Shown piece after piece: positions 23,556 through 35,101 of a stretch of DNA of 64,000 nt. The stretch's first letter is position 1, and every line of letters begins with the position of its first letter. The stretch lies in NCBI GenBank assembly GCA_951812925.1, contig OX638369.1, forward strand, positions 58,728,228 to 58,792,227, written 5' to 3'. The DNA is from Calliopum simillimum (Eukaryota; Arthropoda; Insecta; Diptera; Lauxaniidae). The position numbers and the translations under genes are program-made. The notes beneath the pieces are model-generated. The model saw nothing but the letters and a program-made list of their open reading frames with translations, was not told the DNA's origin and did no database searches.

Positions 23556-24350
23556 AATTGGCGGTTTGCCATGAACTTTCTTTTTGTGATGCTATCTAGT
23601 ATGAATTGAATTTTTAGAAACGGACACAGTAAAAACTAACTCAAACTTTTTTGGGTGGTTCTTGAAAGAGTTTTTGATTGGGATTGGTGCCTTATATTTT
23701 TTTTTTTTTTTTCAAAAATTTTAATTTTTATACTAATTTTATGAACTTTAGTCATTATTTGCAAGGATCGAAAATTCCATCCCTTTTTCAACTTAGAAAA
23801 TCGTGCCAATTAGGTTGAAAATACAACAACAACAGTAATCATGACAAAGGAGATTAGAGAATAAAACAACACTATGTGAAATGTACATGCATTACTATTT
23901 CTCCGCAAATATTGAACGAAAATTTATGAAATTTTTTGTGGTAGGACTAAAAGTAGTTCATTAAATGAAACTTTTCCTAAAAATTTTTTTAAATTTTTGC
24001 ACAGAATTGTCCTCCCAAATCAGCTTTTCGCCTTATAAAATTCTCCCGAAGAAGCCTTAAATTCATATGCAAAACGTTTCGTTTTATTTGCATAAATGCC
24101 AATTGAGACCGAAAAGCCCAAGCATTTCAGCATTGCTCAAAATAAATTTTGGTCATACAATTTCAAAAAAGTCAAATGTTATTGATTTAGTTAGTCTTCA
24201 CTTTTTTAATTGGAATCGCTATTTGTTTTTTTCAAAAGTCGACCACAATATCACTGCGGCGTAAAAAGCTATTGAGGCTATTTTGAGGCTCGGAAAACAA
24301 AAAAAATATCACGCTAACTGTAACTTCTACAGAAAAATATTGGTCCACTA

Positions 24351-25642
24351 CAGGGTGGCTGATTCGAACTGTTACCAACTTCAGATAGACTTATCTGACA
24401 GATGGAACATGACAGCTGTCTAAAAATTGGCATGATGTTAGTTCATTCTATTGTCAACAAGTAACCAAAAGCATTTGCGCGTCAATTTATTGAAAATAAA
24501 AAATTTTCGAAATGGAATTCAAACGTAATAGTGTGATTGCTCTTTATTTGGCTGGAAAATCGCAACCAGCAATTGTTCGTGAGCTGAAACATTTAAAAGT
24601 AAATAAAATGTTTGTGTATCGGACCATAACACGTTACAAACGACATGATGGTGGTCGGAAAACAACTGCAACATCACCAGAAATGGTTCGAAAGGTGAAG
24701 GCCAGAATTGAGCGAAATCCGAGACGCAGTGGCAGACAAATGGCTACCGAGCTGAAAATATCGCGTGAACGAATGCAACACATACTGTCAAACAAGATCG
24801 GACTAAAGGCCCTCAAGTTCCAAAAGGCGCATGATCTCACTCCTGCTCAAAAAAAAGTTAGGCTCGATAGAGCCAAGGAGTTGTTGCGCTTGCACGCCGC
24901 CGGAAATCTGTCACAAATTGTCTTCTCTGATGAGAAAAATTACTGTATCCAGCAATATGTAAACAAACAAAATGATCGGGTTTACTTGACAGAGAGGTCC
25001 TACGAAAATTTGAATGTTCGTTTGGCCACCAGGACGCAGGCACCACCGCATGTGATGGTTTGGGCTGCAGTGACTGCTGATGGGCGCTCACCACTCGTTT
25101 TTTTGGCCGCTGGCGTCAAAGTAACCACCCAGGTGTATCGTGAATCAGTGTTGGAGGGTGCTTTACTACCGTGGGCACGCAAACATTTCGGTCGCAAGCC
25201 ATGGACATTCCAACAAGACTCGGCACCGTCACACAAAGCTCGTGTGAATCAAGAATGGTTAGAAAAAAACGTTCCTAGCTTCATTTCTGCTCAACAATGG
25301 CTCTCAAATTCGCCTGATGCGAATCCGCTGGATTTCTCAATCTGGAGTATGTTGGACAGGAAGGTCTTGACTAAAAAATACCAGAGCGTTGATGCGCTAA
25401 AAGTGGCCCTTCAACGAGAATGGCTCAAACTTCCACAAAATCAAATTCGTGCAGCATGTGACTCGTTCTTCGACCGTCTACGGGCCATAGTTAAGGCCAA
25501 AGGTGGCCATATCAAAAATCTCAAGGAGATTCTTAAAATTTGAACATTTCCCAACAATTATAGCGTTTGATCAATAAAATCTGTGCATGAAAACTAAAAA
25601 TATAGTATTTTGAATTGGTAACACTTCGAATCAGCCACCCTG
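24351..25642 (+). mobile_element. Intact mariner-type (DD37D) transposon, 1292 bp
   Basis: The element starts CAGGGTGGCTGATTCGAA and ends with its complement, flanked by TA at 24349-24350 and 25643-25644. The terminal repeats (about 29 bp) match apart from an indel. It contains one uninterrupted transposase ORF. A size of about 1.3 kb, TA duplication and short ends fit a full-length Tc1/mariner-group element of the DD37D type. It is the only DNA transposon here with an intact ORF, so it is a candidate recent mover. Confidence 0.92.
24512..25543 (+). CDS. DD37D (maT-type) mariner transposase
   Basis: A 343-residue transposase, about the usual length. The N-terminus (residues about 1-110) holds two helix-turn-helix-like regions that would bind the terminal repeats: 'VIALYLAGKSQPAIVREL' and then a basic segment 'RRSGRQMATELKISRERMQ'. 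The catalytic DDE/D core follows with Asp140 in 'VFSDEKNY', Asp236 in 'FQQDSAPSH' and the third Asp274 in 'NSPDANPLDFSIW'. There are 37 residues between Asp236 and Asp274, giving the DD37D signature of maT elements. All three acids are present and there is no stop or frameshift. The start ATG lies 161 bp inside the element, and the stop is 99 bp before its end. It acts in the nucleus, cutting its element out and joining it at TA. Confidence 0.93.
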   Translation: MEFKRNSVIALYLAGKSQPAIVRELKHLKVNKMFVYRTITRYKRHDGGRKTTATSPEMVRKVKARIERNPRRSGRQMATELKISRERMQHILSNKIGLKALKFQKAHDLTPAQKKVRLDRAKELLRLHAAGNLSQIVFSDEKNYCIQQYVNKQNDRVYLTERSYENLNVRLATRTQAPPHVMVWAAVTADGRSPLVFLAAGVKVTTQVYRESVLEGALLPWARKHFGRKPWTFQQDSAPSHKARVNQEWLEKNVPSFISAQQWLSNSPDANPLDFSIWSMLDRKVLTKKYQSVDALKVALQREWLKLPQNQIRAACDSFFDRLRAIVKAKGGHIKNLKEILKI

Positions 25643-26545
25643 TATTACAGTAGAATTTCACTGGACTACGAGTATATCTCCTTAACTGTTAGTCGAACGA
25701 AAACAACTCTCAGGACTTTGAAACAATAAATTTCCTGAGCTACAAAATTGTGCACCAATATTTTTCTGTGGAAGCAACTGAAACAGATTTTTGCAAGGAA
25801 GTGATATTCGCAGGTTTTGAGCCGGAATAATTTTTTTTTGCGGCAGTGATCTTCGTTTTTGACATTTGCTTTAAAACACTAAAATAGAGCGGTTCCAATT
25901 AAAAAACTGAAGAATCTAATTTTTTGAACAGAAATTTTTAAACTCTAATATTACTGCAATATTAGCAAGAGTATATGCATTATGTTTGGATTATGCTATT
26001 TACTGAAAATAATAAAATAAAAACATTTAAAAAAAAAAATAATAATAATTCTCCACTAACTACACCCGTAAATCAAGGTTAACAGCTGCTAACTGAAACA
26101 AATAGAAAACAAATTCAATTCGAAACAAAAAACATGAATATTATGGGCAGATTATATGGTAATGTTGATTTAAATATGCACTTATTTAACAGAGGCAATA
26201 AAAAATAAAAATAACAAAATCCTAAAGAAAACAAGTCTTATCAGTGGCTACACTTGTCTAACTGGATGTGGGCCAACCTGCCATGAACACTATTTCCATA
26301 AAATGGTTCAGTTCATTTCATAGCGTTGCTTATTAAAATTTGCAGCAACACATGTCGTATAGTTTCTACAGTAAAAGATTTCAATTTAAAGGTTTAAGTA
26401 TAAAGGGCGATACAAAAAGCTAAATTTTTACAACAGATTTCTAATGTTTATTTCTTTTCAAAATTTTTAAGATTTTGTTGGTATTGGTTGGGCCAAGCCC
26501 TCTGATATGAATCTGAATAGTTTTGGAAAATTGGCAGAACTAAAT
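25643..26545. other. Intergenic; holds right half of an outer short inverted repeat
   Basis: ACCAATATTTTTCTG at 25754 is the exact complement of a 15-mer at 24330 just left of the mariner element. No gene is seen. The rest is AT-rich. Confidence 0.4.
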
Positions 26546-26880
26546 GGTGTCCCATAAATCACGCAAAATTAAAATTTGCGGTTTAGTGTTGCCAACAAAA
26601 AAAAAAATTTCACACCTTACAGTTTAAGGTTAGTAAAAATGAATTCAAAGAGGAGACTAAACGCTGCATCAACAAAATTCGGTCATTTATGAAAATGATC
26701 ATGGAAAATTTCGACAAAAGATTGCATATGTGCCAGCTAAGCTGTGGAAATCATGTGCTCGATGTGTTATTCCATAATAACCTTGTCCTAAGTACTTTAT
26801 GTTGGAATGAAAAAAAAAATACAATTAAAAACAAATGACTGTACTAGTGATTTAAATCTTGCGTGAATTCTGGGACATCT
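26546..26880 (+). mobile_element. Deletion derivative of an IS630/mariner-type element
   Basis: GTGTCCCATAAATCACGCAA at the left pairs with ATGTCCCAGAATTCACGCAA (complement of the right end), with TA on both sides. Only 335 bp remain, including the transposase C-terminus. The copy has lost its catalytic core. Confidence 0.65.
26641..26812 (+). pseudogene. Transposase C-terminal remnant
   Basis: The frame reads 'EFKEETKRCINKI', 'MIMENFDKRLHMC' and 'GNHVLDVLFH', a pattern seen at the end of Tc1/mariner-group transposases (xRVMENxxxRxxxCxxxxGxHLxDVIF). There is no start and no catalytic residue. Confidence 0.6.
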
Positions 26881-27042
26881 TAGTAAGGGAGGTGCCAGAC
26901 CTTCTCATTCAATTTTACTAAATTTTCAAATAGAGTTTTTTCTTAATTAATGGTTGGAACTAAAAAAGAAACTCTTGCATACTTTTTTTTTTTTTTTGTA
27001 CAATTTCGAATTAATCCTATTAAGTACTACTTGTCGACCTTA

Positions 27043-27369
27043 CTATACGTAGAGATCTTTTGCATTTTTATTAATTAATTTATGAAAACTTCTAAAGACG
27101 CAATATCCAAGTGCACCATTGATAAGAAAAATGATTGATTGGTCACCTAAATTCAAGCGACCCATGGGGTTGATATTTGCGGCGCTATCGTCGCTAATTG
27201 TAATTGGAATGGAACGAAGCAAAACTGCATTCAAAGCAACTGCGAAATAATAAATAAATAGCACTTGTTTACAAATTTTAAAATAAAGTAAAATTTTGAA
27301 AAGAAACCGCTTAACATCCAATTTCACAATAACCCTATAAAGTCCTTTAGTAAAGAAAATATTGTTCAT
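27043..27369 (-). CDS. Unidentified small ORF, possible 3' exon
   Basis: A 108-codon ORF. The second half ('VALNAVLLRSIPITISDDSA' through 'LNLGDQSIIFLINGALGYCVF') has balanced composition and a hydrophobic stretch, while the first half looks like AT-rich noise. A good acceptor (TTATTTCGCAG, minus strand, about 27253) precedes the better half, so it could be a last exon of about 70 codons ending at TAG 27043. It abuts a TA-flanked element. No family recognised and no upstream exon found. Confidence 0.3.
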   Translation of the reverse strand: MNNIFFTKGLYRVIVKLDVKRFLFKILLYFKICKQVLFIYYFAVALNAVLLRSIPITISDDSAANINPMGRLNLGDQSIIFLINGALGYCVFRSFHKLINKNAKDLYV

Positions 27370-27394
27370 ACTTATGTGTAAATTTTAGGCGATA

Positions 27395-28242
27395 GGGGAA
27401 CTGATGCTATTGTGGTATAGTTTTTCAATGTAGTATGGTCGCATATCTCCGACCCGGGAAAGAACCTGCGAACATCACTGCTTTTATCCTGTCAGAAAAC
27501 ATGAAAAACCAGGGATGTGTTGCTGTCATGGACCAAACAAAATTTTTCCGATGTCAGTTGAACGAAACGTAAGCGCGTGTGGTCGATGTATTTTTGAGCA
27601 TTTTTTGCAAAAAAATTTTATAAAGAAAAGGTTGCTTTTTGGTGAAATTCAATTTATATTCAATTGAGGCAAGTGAAAAATATTGCGTAATGTTTAACTA
27701 TGTAAATTCACAAAGTTTCCAATTTAATTTTTACAATTTTGTAATTTCTAAAAATTGGCCAGTGTGGTATAGTCGGGCTTCGTTAATGTGGTATATGAAC
27801 ATTTCTTGATATTCTTTACATTGTTTGATGGCTGTTTATTTTTTAATGAGAACTATGAGTTTGAGAACAAATGTAAATGTTATTATGAACTAATTTTATA
27901 CTTTCAAACTTTATATTTAGTTGTATGGTAAAGTATACCACATTACCGTACCAATATGTACCACATTACCCGCCCACTTTACAAGTACTGATCAGTATAT
28001 ATACCACATTGCGCCACCATATATACCACATTACCTGCAAACTTTTTGAAAACAGCTTTTTTGACTTTTTTCAGATTTTACTCAATAACTTTTTTTAATG
28101 AAATTGCACACATTTTATTGAAATATTTTCTGTAGCCAATACTTCAATGATCAGCACAACAAAATTTGGCTGAAATTGATTTAGGGGTTCTCTTTCAAAT
28201 TCCACCTAAACATTAGCTATACCACAATGGCATCAGTTCCCC
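27395..28242. mobile_element. TA-flanked element B, 848 bp
   Basis: Flanked by TA (27393-27394; 28243-28244) with a 27-bp inverted repeat, GGGGAACTGATGC(T/C)ATTG and on, differing at one base. The words AATGTGGTATA or TATACCACATT recur inside at about 27785, 27933, 27958, 28000 and 28021. Non-coding. The words are close to those of the element at 36554, so these two appear related. Confidence 0.8.
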
Positions 28243-28675
28243 TACTCAAATTTTACAATAATAAAATTTTTGATTACACATATGGACGATTCAACAAAAA
28301 ATTCATAATTTTGTAGAAAAAAAAAGCAAATAGTTAAAATGGATTAAAATTAATTTTCCATAGTAAATTTCAAAATATACACGATAAAGGCTTACATTGC
28401 AGTCATATTCGCACTTAATGAACTTAAAAGTTATGAAATAAAATTTTAGGTTTTTCCGCTCAAGGTATTGTCTCTATGTGTGAAAGGCATCTTATAAACG
28501 TAAAATAAATTTGTTCATACAAAGAAGAGTGATTTTATACCAAGGTATATGGGCAAATCCGAAAACAATCTTCACTTTGGGTCTTGTTTTTTACTCGGCA
28601 TGGGGGGCTTCAATTAAAACTAGTAAGGGTGTTTCTTTTGGCCTAGCAAAAAATAATATACCCTACTTTGCAGCT

Positions 28676-29425
28676 CAGTAAACTCCCTTTTAATTGACTT
28701 CCCCGGATAATTGAACTAGTGAAACTAACCTCATTGAAAAAGGCACCCAAATCCCCTGTTAATTGATTCCCGCTTAATTGGTTTCCACGGTTAATTAATA
28801 GGAAGAAAATGGTTTCCAAATGAAAAAGACATGTAAAATACCCCTTTTAAAACATCAACAATATTAAAAGTAACAAAAATTTTACTGATGGAAAAATCTG
28901 AACAGTTTCCAATACAGCTAAATAAAGATTTTAATCCTACTCCGAACTGGCTATAGCAAAGGCAAAACAGTTAAGGTGTCGTCTTTCGTAAAGTCTATGG
29001 AGAAAAATCTTCAAAAAACGCAAAAGGAGTAAATGATTTCTATAACTTAGTTCTTCTCGGATTATTAAAGGGTTTTGGTTTTTTGGTTTTTGGTGAAAAA
29101 AATTTTTTTTCACCAAAATTTTTTACACTTAAAAATACTTTTGAACTTTTTTTTAAAAACCCCCTTAAATTTTTTTAAAAGTACTTTAAATTAAAGCATC
29201 ATTTATAAGCTTTAAAATGATGTATGACTCAAGATGGGATTCGAATGCTACATGGGAGTTTTTGGCTTTTGAACGAACGCGGCAGACAAAAATCTTTTTT
29301 TACTCAAGAGGAAAGCATCTTACGAAAAATGTATACTAGGCAATAAAATGCTTAGAATCGTCGTTTTTTGGATTTGAACCGAAAAGATTGCATTTTTCAT
29401 CAAGTCAATTAAGCGGGGTCTACTG
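28676..29425. mobile_element. Tigger/pogo-like non-autonomous insertion, 750 bp
   Basis: The right end is the complement of CAGTAGACCCCGCTTAATTG and the left end reads CAGTAAACTCCCTTTTAATT. Pogo/Tigger elements typically start CAGTA(G)ACCC. TA follows the right end (29426-29427), while the left flank is CT, a mutated TA judging from other Helentron copies, which read CTGCAGTATTT at this point. No transposase is present. Confidence 0.72.
29085..29365 (+). repeat. Dispersed repeat shared with 2451-2765
   Basis: Inverted with respect to the copy at 2451-2765 and part of the Tigger-like insertion. It includes GTATGACTCAAGATGGGATT and ATGCTTAGAATCG. Non-coding. Confidence 0.6.
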
Positions 29426-30419
29426 TATTTTGAAAATTTTGCATGTACGGGAGGTGCCACGCCTTTTTGACTGAATTCACTTAGTTTTTGCTTAGATTTT
29501 GCACTAATTATTCTAAGTATACGCCAAAATTTGGTTAAATTATCTTAAAAAACGGACTCAGTACAGCTTTTTATAAATTTTGCTTATATGGAAGGTGCCA
29601 CGCCCTCTTGATCGAGTTCGCCTAGTTTTTGCTTAGTGTTTTTAGTGTTTGAGTGAAATTAGGTTGGATTATTTTATTAAAAATGCCTTCAGTATTGCAT
29701 TTTGAAACTTTTGCTTATATGGGAAGTGCCACGCCCTCTAGTCCTAATTCCCCTAGTTTTTGCTCAGAGCTTGTATTTACTATTTCTAGTATTTTTGTGT
29801 ATTTTGCGTGCGTTATTGCCAACAATGCTCTTTTTATTGCGTTTTGAGTATATTTTTTGTATGGGCGGTAGTCGTGTCCATTGACCGATTTCGCTTATTT
29901 TCAATCCCAATCCCACGAGCTAACTTTTTGGACAAAACCAACGTACTTCATTATCTTGATTAGTTTTCCCGTAAAAAATATTTCTACTCACGCTGATCAA
30001 GAATATATACACTTTTCTATGCCTGTCACGCCTCCTTCTCTGTGAAACAAACGGAAAGATAAAGTGAATATACCCTGGGTGTAGGGTATAAAAACATCAT
30101 GAACAAAGTCGATTTATTCTTCATTAAAGAATTTGCTTGAATTTTTTCAGAGTTTTAGGACCTGTTATGTGGCCGTAATGAAGGATTAACACGTCTAGGA
30201 GTATATTTCACCATCATTTGGTTATAGAATATGAAAAAAATAAGTTTCTGAAAACCTGGGTCAAATAAGAGATGATTATTTTCAAATATGCCCATATGCC
30301 TTTGTCTTTGTTTGTACCTTTAGCCTTTGTTTGTACATTAAAAATTTACGAATGACATCTTTGACTTTCTAGTGCAAGACCAGACATCTTGAAATTTCAA
30401 TTTAAAAGATAACTAAGTA

Positions 30420-30700
30420 GAAAGGAGCCTCCGCCAAATTTGAAATACCCTTCATAGCTGGATTCTAATATTTTTGCTTATATGAGAAGTGTCACGCCCA
30501 CTTTTCCAAATATACCTATTTTCTGCACCGAGTATGGGAGGTGCCACGCCCTTGTATCCGAGTTCACCAAACTTTTGTTTGATATTCGCCTTAACTGTTT
30601 CCAGCATGAGAAAATATTTCGGTTGCATTCTCGCTATTAATGCTCTAGATGTAGCGTTTCTACTGATTTTGAATGGGCTATGTGTCCGTTAATTGATTTC
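30420..30700 (-). repeat. Degenerate Helentron-like segment
   Basis: AAGTGTCACGCCCACTTTT and GGGAGGTGCCACGCCC occur about 65 bp apart, as in the internal repeats of the DINE-1-like family, but the terminal hairpin and CTAG end are absent. Confidence 0.45.
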
Positions 30701-32145
30701 GCTCAGAAAGCAAAATTTCATCAAGTTTTCTTCACGTTTTCAAAATTAAAGGCCTTGAAGGTAAATTTATGGCACCAAATTATTATATAGTGATTTTGGA
30801 GGTAATAGGCTAGTAGAAATATAAAATTTTTAATGTCAAACTGTTAAACAAGTGCCGACCAAATCCTGTTTCCAATGAAATCAGAAGGCAAAACTTCTAT
30901 TAGAATCATTTTAAAGGAAGGCAAGTCAAGATCCATGTGTCAACTAAGCATAATTTTGTTTCTTAAACCCAAATCATTTCTTTTCTTCATAAATTTTATC
31001 ATTATGTTTTTTTTTTTGACTATCAAATACTTTAACTTAACAAACCCTAATCAATATATTTAAGGTTCAAGGCAGGAAATCAATTTAACGAATAGATATT
31101 AAAGTTTCTTGCAAACAGCCAATGTGCAAACTTATTTTGTTTCAAATAATCTTGAACCATGTAAAACATATGTATTTTACATAGGACTTGTTTGCTGATA
31201 AAGCCATCAGTCGCCTCTTGATAGCATGTAAAAGTTCATTCGCCCAACCAGACAAAGTATATTCAACCCGATAACTGAGAAAAAAATGACCACCACAATA
31301 TACCCATACGTATATAAAGAAGAAAACAAAAGATTTCCAGAAGTCATATAAATGCTTTAATTCACATTCGTTTATAATAATTAGCCTTTGCATTCTGATT
31401 TCTATATAATGGTATTTACAAAATCTTTTATATATAAATGTAAGTATATACGGATGTAAGGCACATTGAAATCAAAAGTGAATAACACCAACAATTCATA
31501 CTTAATAGATTAATGAAATACTCATATACTTCAATAATACATATATGTATATGAGTATTTCCACAGAAAAGTAAACCGTGAGCCCAAAAATTAGATCATC
31601 ATAATTTTGAAACAATTTAACGTACATACATGAATGAGATTTTAAAATTTTGTACAACAATCGTCGGGCAATACTTAAGAATGGAAAAAAAACTATAAAA
31701 GTTTAAAATTTTCTGTGTGTTTAGCAACGATGGACTGTCTTTAGTGTGGTAAAAGGCGTTATAATCGTTAGAAAACTGCAACATTATTCCTACTGTTAAA
31801 TTTAGACAATTAAGTGCTATGACTTGGAGGTGGCAGAGGAGTAGGAACTTATCTTTTAAAGACACAGCCATGAACTCGAAAGAATATCTAACCATTTCAC
31901 ATTAAGAAACTTGACAATTCGGGTTTATCAGACACTTTAAAAATCGAGTATTATTTGTTTTTGTTCATTTTTTCTTTATTTTTCATTGAATTTGCAAATT
32001 TTTTTTCACGAATCCTTTTTAAATACGGTAAGCAAATATTATTCATTAAAAAAGGTATGGTAAAAATTTAAGAAGAAGGTTTTTTTGCTTAATAAGTTAA
32101 AAATATGAATTTATTTTCAATGTGAAAAGTCATTCTTGACATACT
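30701..32145. other. Intergenic, no supported gene
   Basis: An 83-codon minus ORF at 31142-31393 has a fairly balanced C-terminal half, but no homology that I recognise and no splice context. The remainder is AT-rich. Confidence 0.4.
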
Positions 32146-32577
32146 GTATCTTTCAAAATGTAAACATACAAACTTTCATAAGCCTTTTCACCCCTTTTAA
32201 GGATGATTTCAGGGGTAGAAACTATTATATCCTTCCTAGGGTCCCTTACTATCTCCATATCAAATTTTAACTTTGTACGTATACTTATATTGGTTTTGCG
32301 ATTATTGATTTCCAATACAAACTTTCATACCCCTTTTCAGCCCTTTTAAGGATGATTATAGGGATAGAAACTATCCTATATCCTTCCTAGGGTCTTTTGC
32401 TATCTCTACACCAAATCTCATTTAAATTGGTTTAGCGGTTATTGATTCCCCATACAAATTTCCATCCCCCTTTTCAGCCTTCACTATCTCCATACAAAAT
32501 TTCATCCAAATAGCCGTGAAAAGGTAACATACAGACAGACAGAGTTACTTTCGAATTTATAATATACTTAAGTATAG
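32146..32577 (+). repeat. Dispersed repeat, copy 1 (shared with 43952-44366)
   Basis: It begins TATCTTTCAAAATGTAAAC and ends CAGACAGACAGAGTTACTTT then a TTTATAATAT...AGTATAG tail. Internal ~146-bp subrepeats carry CCCTTTTAAGGATGATT and TATCCTTCCTAGGGT. The tail looks like the 3' end of CR1/Daphne-type insect LINEs, but no coding part remains, so the class is uncertain. Confidence 0.7.
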
Positions 32578-32749
32578 AAGTAATAATTTTACTATTGCAT
32601 TATAAACAATGAGACTTACGTACTTGGTGACTTTTTGCAGCTTCCAGGTGTCAATTTTTATAATGCACATCATAGACACACTGGGCCTCAATAAGTAACA
32701 GGTGCGAGTTTAATCTCAAGGGAAACTGAATACGTACGTCGATATATTA

Positions 32750-33817
32750 TTGATTCCTGATGAAAAATTCGTTGAATTCAAAATCCTATCTGTTCCTTTT
32801 ACAAAGTTATGCTTTTTTTCCATTTACACACACATATTTTCAAATATTTTCAGAGATACGAAAAACTTTGGTTGGAGGGAGCGTGGCACTGCCCATTTTT
32901 TTATTGGATACTATTTACTCAAGTATTGTTCATATATGTACTAAATCTTATCCTCCTATGTAAAATATTTCCAAAGATGGGATTGATTGTTTCCTTATTT
33001 TCATATAAATAGCGTTTTTCCGACCTTTAACGGCTTGGTGCCGCGGTCAAATATCTTCCGCTCGGGACCAAATTTTTTTGCATGCTGTCAATTCTTAGGA
33101 GACCAAAATAAGAATAGAAAAAATTACGGCTTCTATATCAACTAAGTACCTTAAATTGCTTTAACATATTTACAGTGCCATATCCTGTTCACTTCACATT
33201 ACCTGAAATCAAATCTTATTCATATGTGTCAAATAGCTTCAGAGATATGACAAATTTGATTTTTTTAGAAGGAGGGGCGTGACCCCGCCCATTTTTTATT
33301 AAAAATTTTTTCCCAGTGCCAATTACATATGTATCGAGTCTCATTTCCCTGAGTCCAATATTTCCAGAGATACAAGAATTTCGGGTCGAGGGGGCGTGTC
33401 ATCGCCCATTTTTTATTGGATGCAAATAACTTAAGCATTGTTCATACACATACTAAATTTCATTCAGTTATCTCAAATAGTTTCAAAGATAGGACTGATT
33501 CTTGCGATTAAGGCCCCATTTTTCCATATAAATAGCGTTTTTCCGACCTTCAACGGCCTTGCGGCACTGTCAAATATTTTCCGATCGGAACCAAAATTTT
33601 TATAATTGAAACTTACACCAATAGGAAATTTTTTAGCCCCTGGGAGCAAGGTTTTTTCATTTTCAATTTTAACTATAGGTCTAATACATATGCATATATA
33701 CATTTCTTCTTTATGTGGAAGTGAAAAATGTGTGTGTAAATGAAAAAAAAAGCATAACTTTGCGAAAGGAACAGATAGGATTTTGAATCCAACGAATTTT
33801 TCATCAGGAATCAATAA
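32750..33817. repeat. Inverted-repeat-bounded module
   Basis: About 88 bp at 32750-32836 (from TTGATTCCTGATGAAAAATT) is inverted at 33727-33817. The sequence between is related to 60010-60975, including GGCGTGGCACTGCCCATTTT, but with parts in the opposite order and orientation. Non-coding. Confidence 0.7.
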
Positions 33818-33839
33818 CACCGTTCGACACAAAAAAAAT

Positions 33840-35056
33840 ACATGAGAAAATCCAAAAAATTCTTAAAGTAGACGTTAAAAAAAAATACCCGTGTCTCGTG
33901 GTTTTTCTCCAGCACGTCATTTTTTTTTAATCGATTTTTGAAGTTTTTTTTTCCACTGTATATGAAAAAAACAAAAATATCGCATTCTTGTGTTAAATCG
34001 ATGAATTTAACTATATGATCCTTTCATTTCAGGTGTATCATGTGTTCAGCAAACTAACGCAGGATATTGAGGGGAATATTTTTTTAGAAACTTTTAACCC
34101 TGTTTGACCCCCACATGTGGGTCATTTTTGCCCTTTTCTAAAATAGGTACAAAAATTACACCCAAAACAGGGAAATATTGAGTCAGTATGTACTACAGAA
34201 ATATTTGCTATAAAATTTCACTAATAGTTTCTAAGCACGTAAAGGTCAAAATTTGAGGTCTAAGCCAAAAAAATCGTTAAAATCAATTAGGACTTCTCAC
34301 ATTGCATATTAATTACATCCCTGATGCGCTTACCTTAAGTTTTAAGAATTTTTCGTCTCTGGCAACCCTTAATGAAATTTTTTGTAGGATATTTTTGCAA
34401 AATTTTTTAACCCATTGTGGCTCAGTTTTAGGAAAAGGGGTCAAAAAGACCCATAAAAACAGGATATAATAGGTTAATGTATTCTAGGAAAATGATTCTT
34501 GTGTGATTTCGTTATGATCTTGTGAGAACGAGTTTTGTCCAAAATGTTATTTTAGAGTTTTACAGTGGGGTGAAGTTTGGAAAATATTTATTGTTAGAAC
34601 TGCTTACTGATTTCAACGATTTTTTTGCTTTCGGGATAAAATTTTGCTTTTTTTGTGTTTAGCAACTAGTAGTGAAATTGAGTAGCAAATATTTCTGTAG
34701 TACATACTGACTCAATATTCCCCTGTTTTAGGTGTCATTTTTGTACCTTTTTAAGAAAAGGGCAAAAATTACCCACATATGGAGTTTGTGCAGAATTAAA
34801 ATTTTCTACAAAAATATTCCCCGTAGTATCCTGCATAAGTTTGCTGTACACATGATACGCCTCAAATGTAAGGATCATATAGTTAAATTCATCGATTTAA
34901 CACAAGAATGCGGTATTTTTGTTTTTTTCATATACAGTGGAAAAAAAAACTTCAAAAATCGATTAAAAAAAAATGTGACGTGCTGGAGAAAAACCACGAG
35001 ACACGGGTATTTTTTTTTAAAATCTACTTTAAGAATTTTTTGGATTTTCTCATGTG
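33840..35056. repeat. Palindrome with 400-bp arms
   Basis: 33840-34240 and 34655-35056 are inverted copies of each other with roughly 85-90% identity by eye. The 414-bp loop includes about 200 bp (34405-34600) also found in the Transib-like element at 52632-54325 (about 52890-53055), for example GACCCATAAAAACAGGATAT. ORFs in the two arms are mirror shadows. Confidence 0.8.
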
Positions 35057-35101
35057 TTTTAAAAAAAGTTCGAAATTGTTCCACAGTGTAATACATCGAC
35101 G

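Larger units (their letters stand above)
28619..30094 (-). mobile_element. DINE-1-like Helentron, copy 7, interrupted
   Basis: Minus-strand copy with CTAGT at 28619 and the TATACCCTACA end at 30094. It is split at 28676-29425 by a Tigger/pogo-like insertion. Outside that, it keeps four GGTGCCACGCC-type segments and TTGATCAAG, but its microsatellite core is gone. It is more diverged than copies 2-5. Confidence 0.82.

Noticed and set aside
24634..25236. Minus-strand ORFs within the mariner
   Set aside because: Antisense shadows of the intact transposase ORF.
31142..31393. 83-codon minus ORF as a gene
   Set aside because: No recognisable motif and no splice or promoter context; may be chance.
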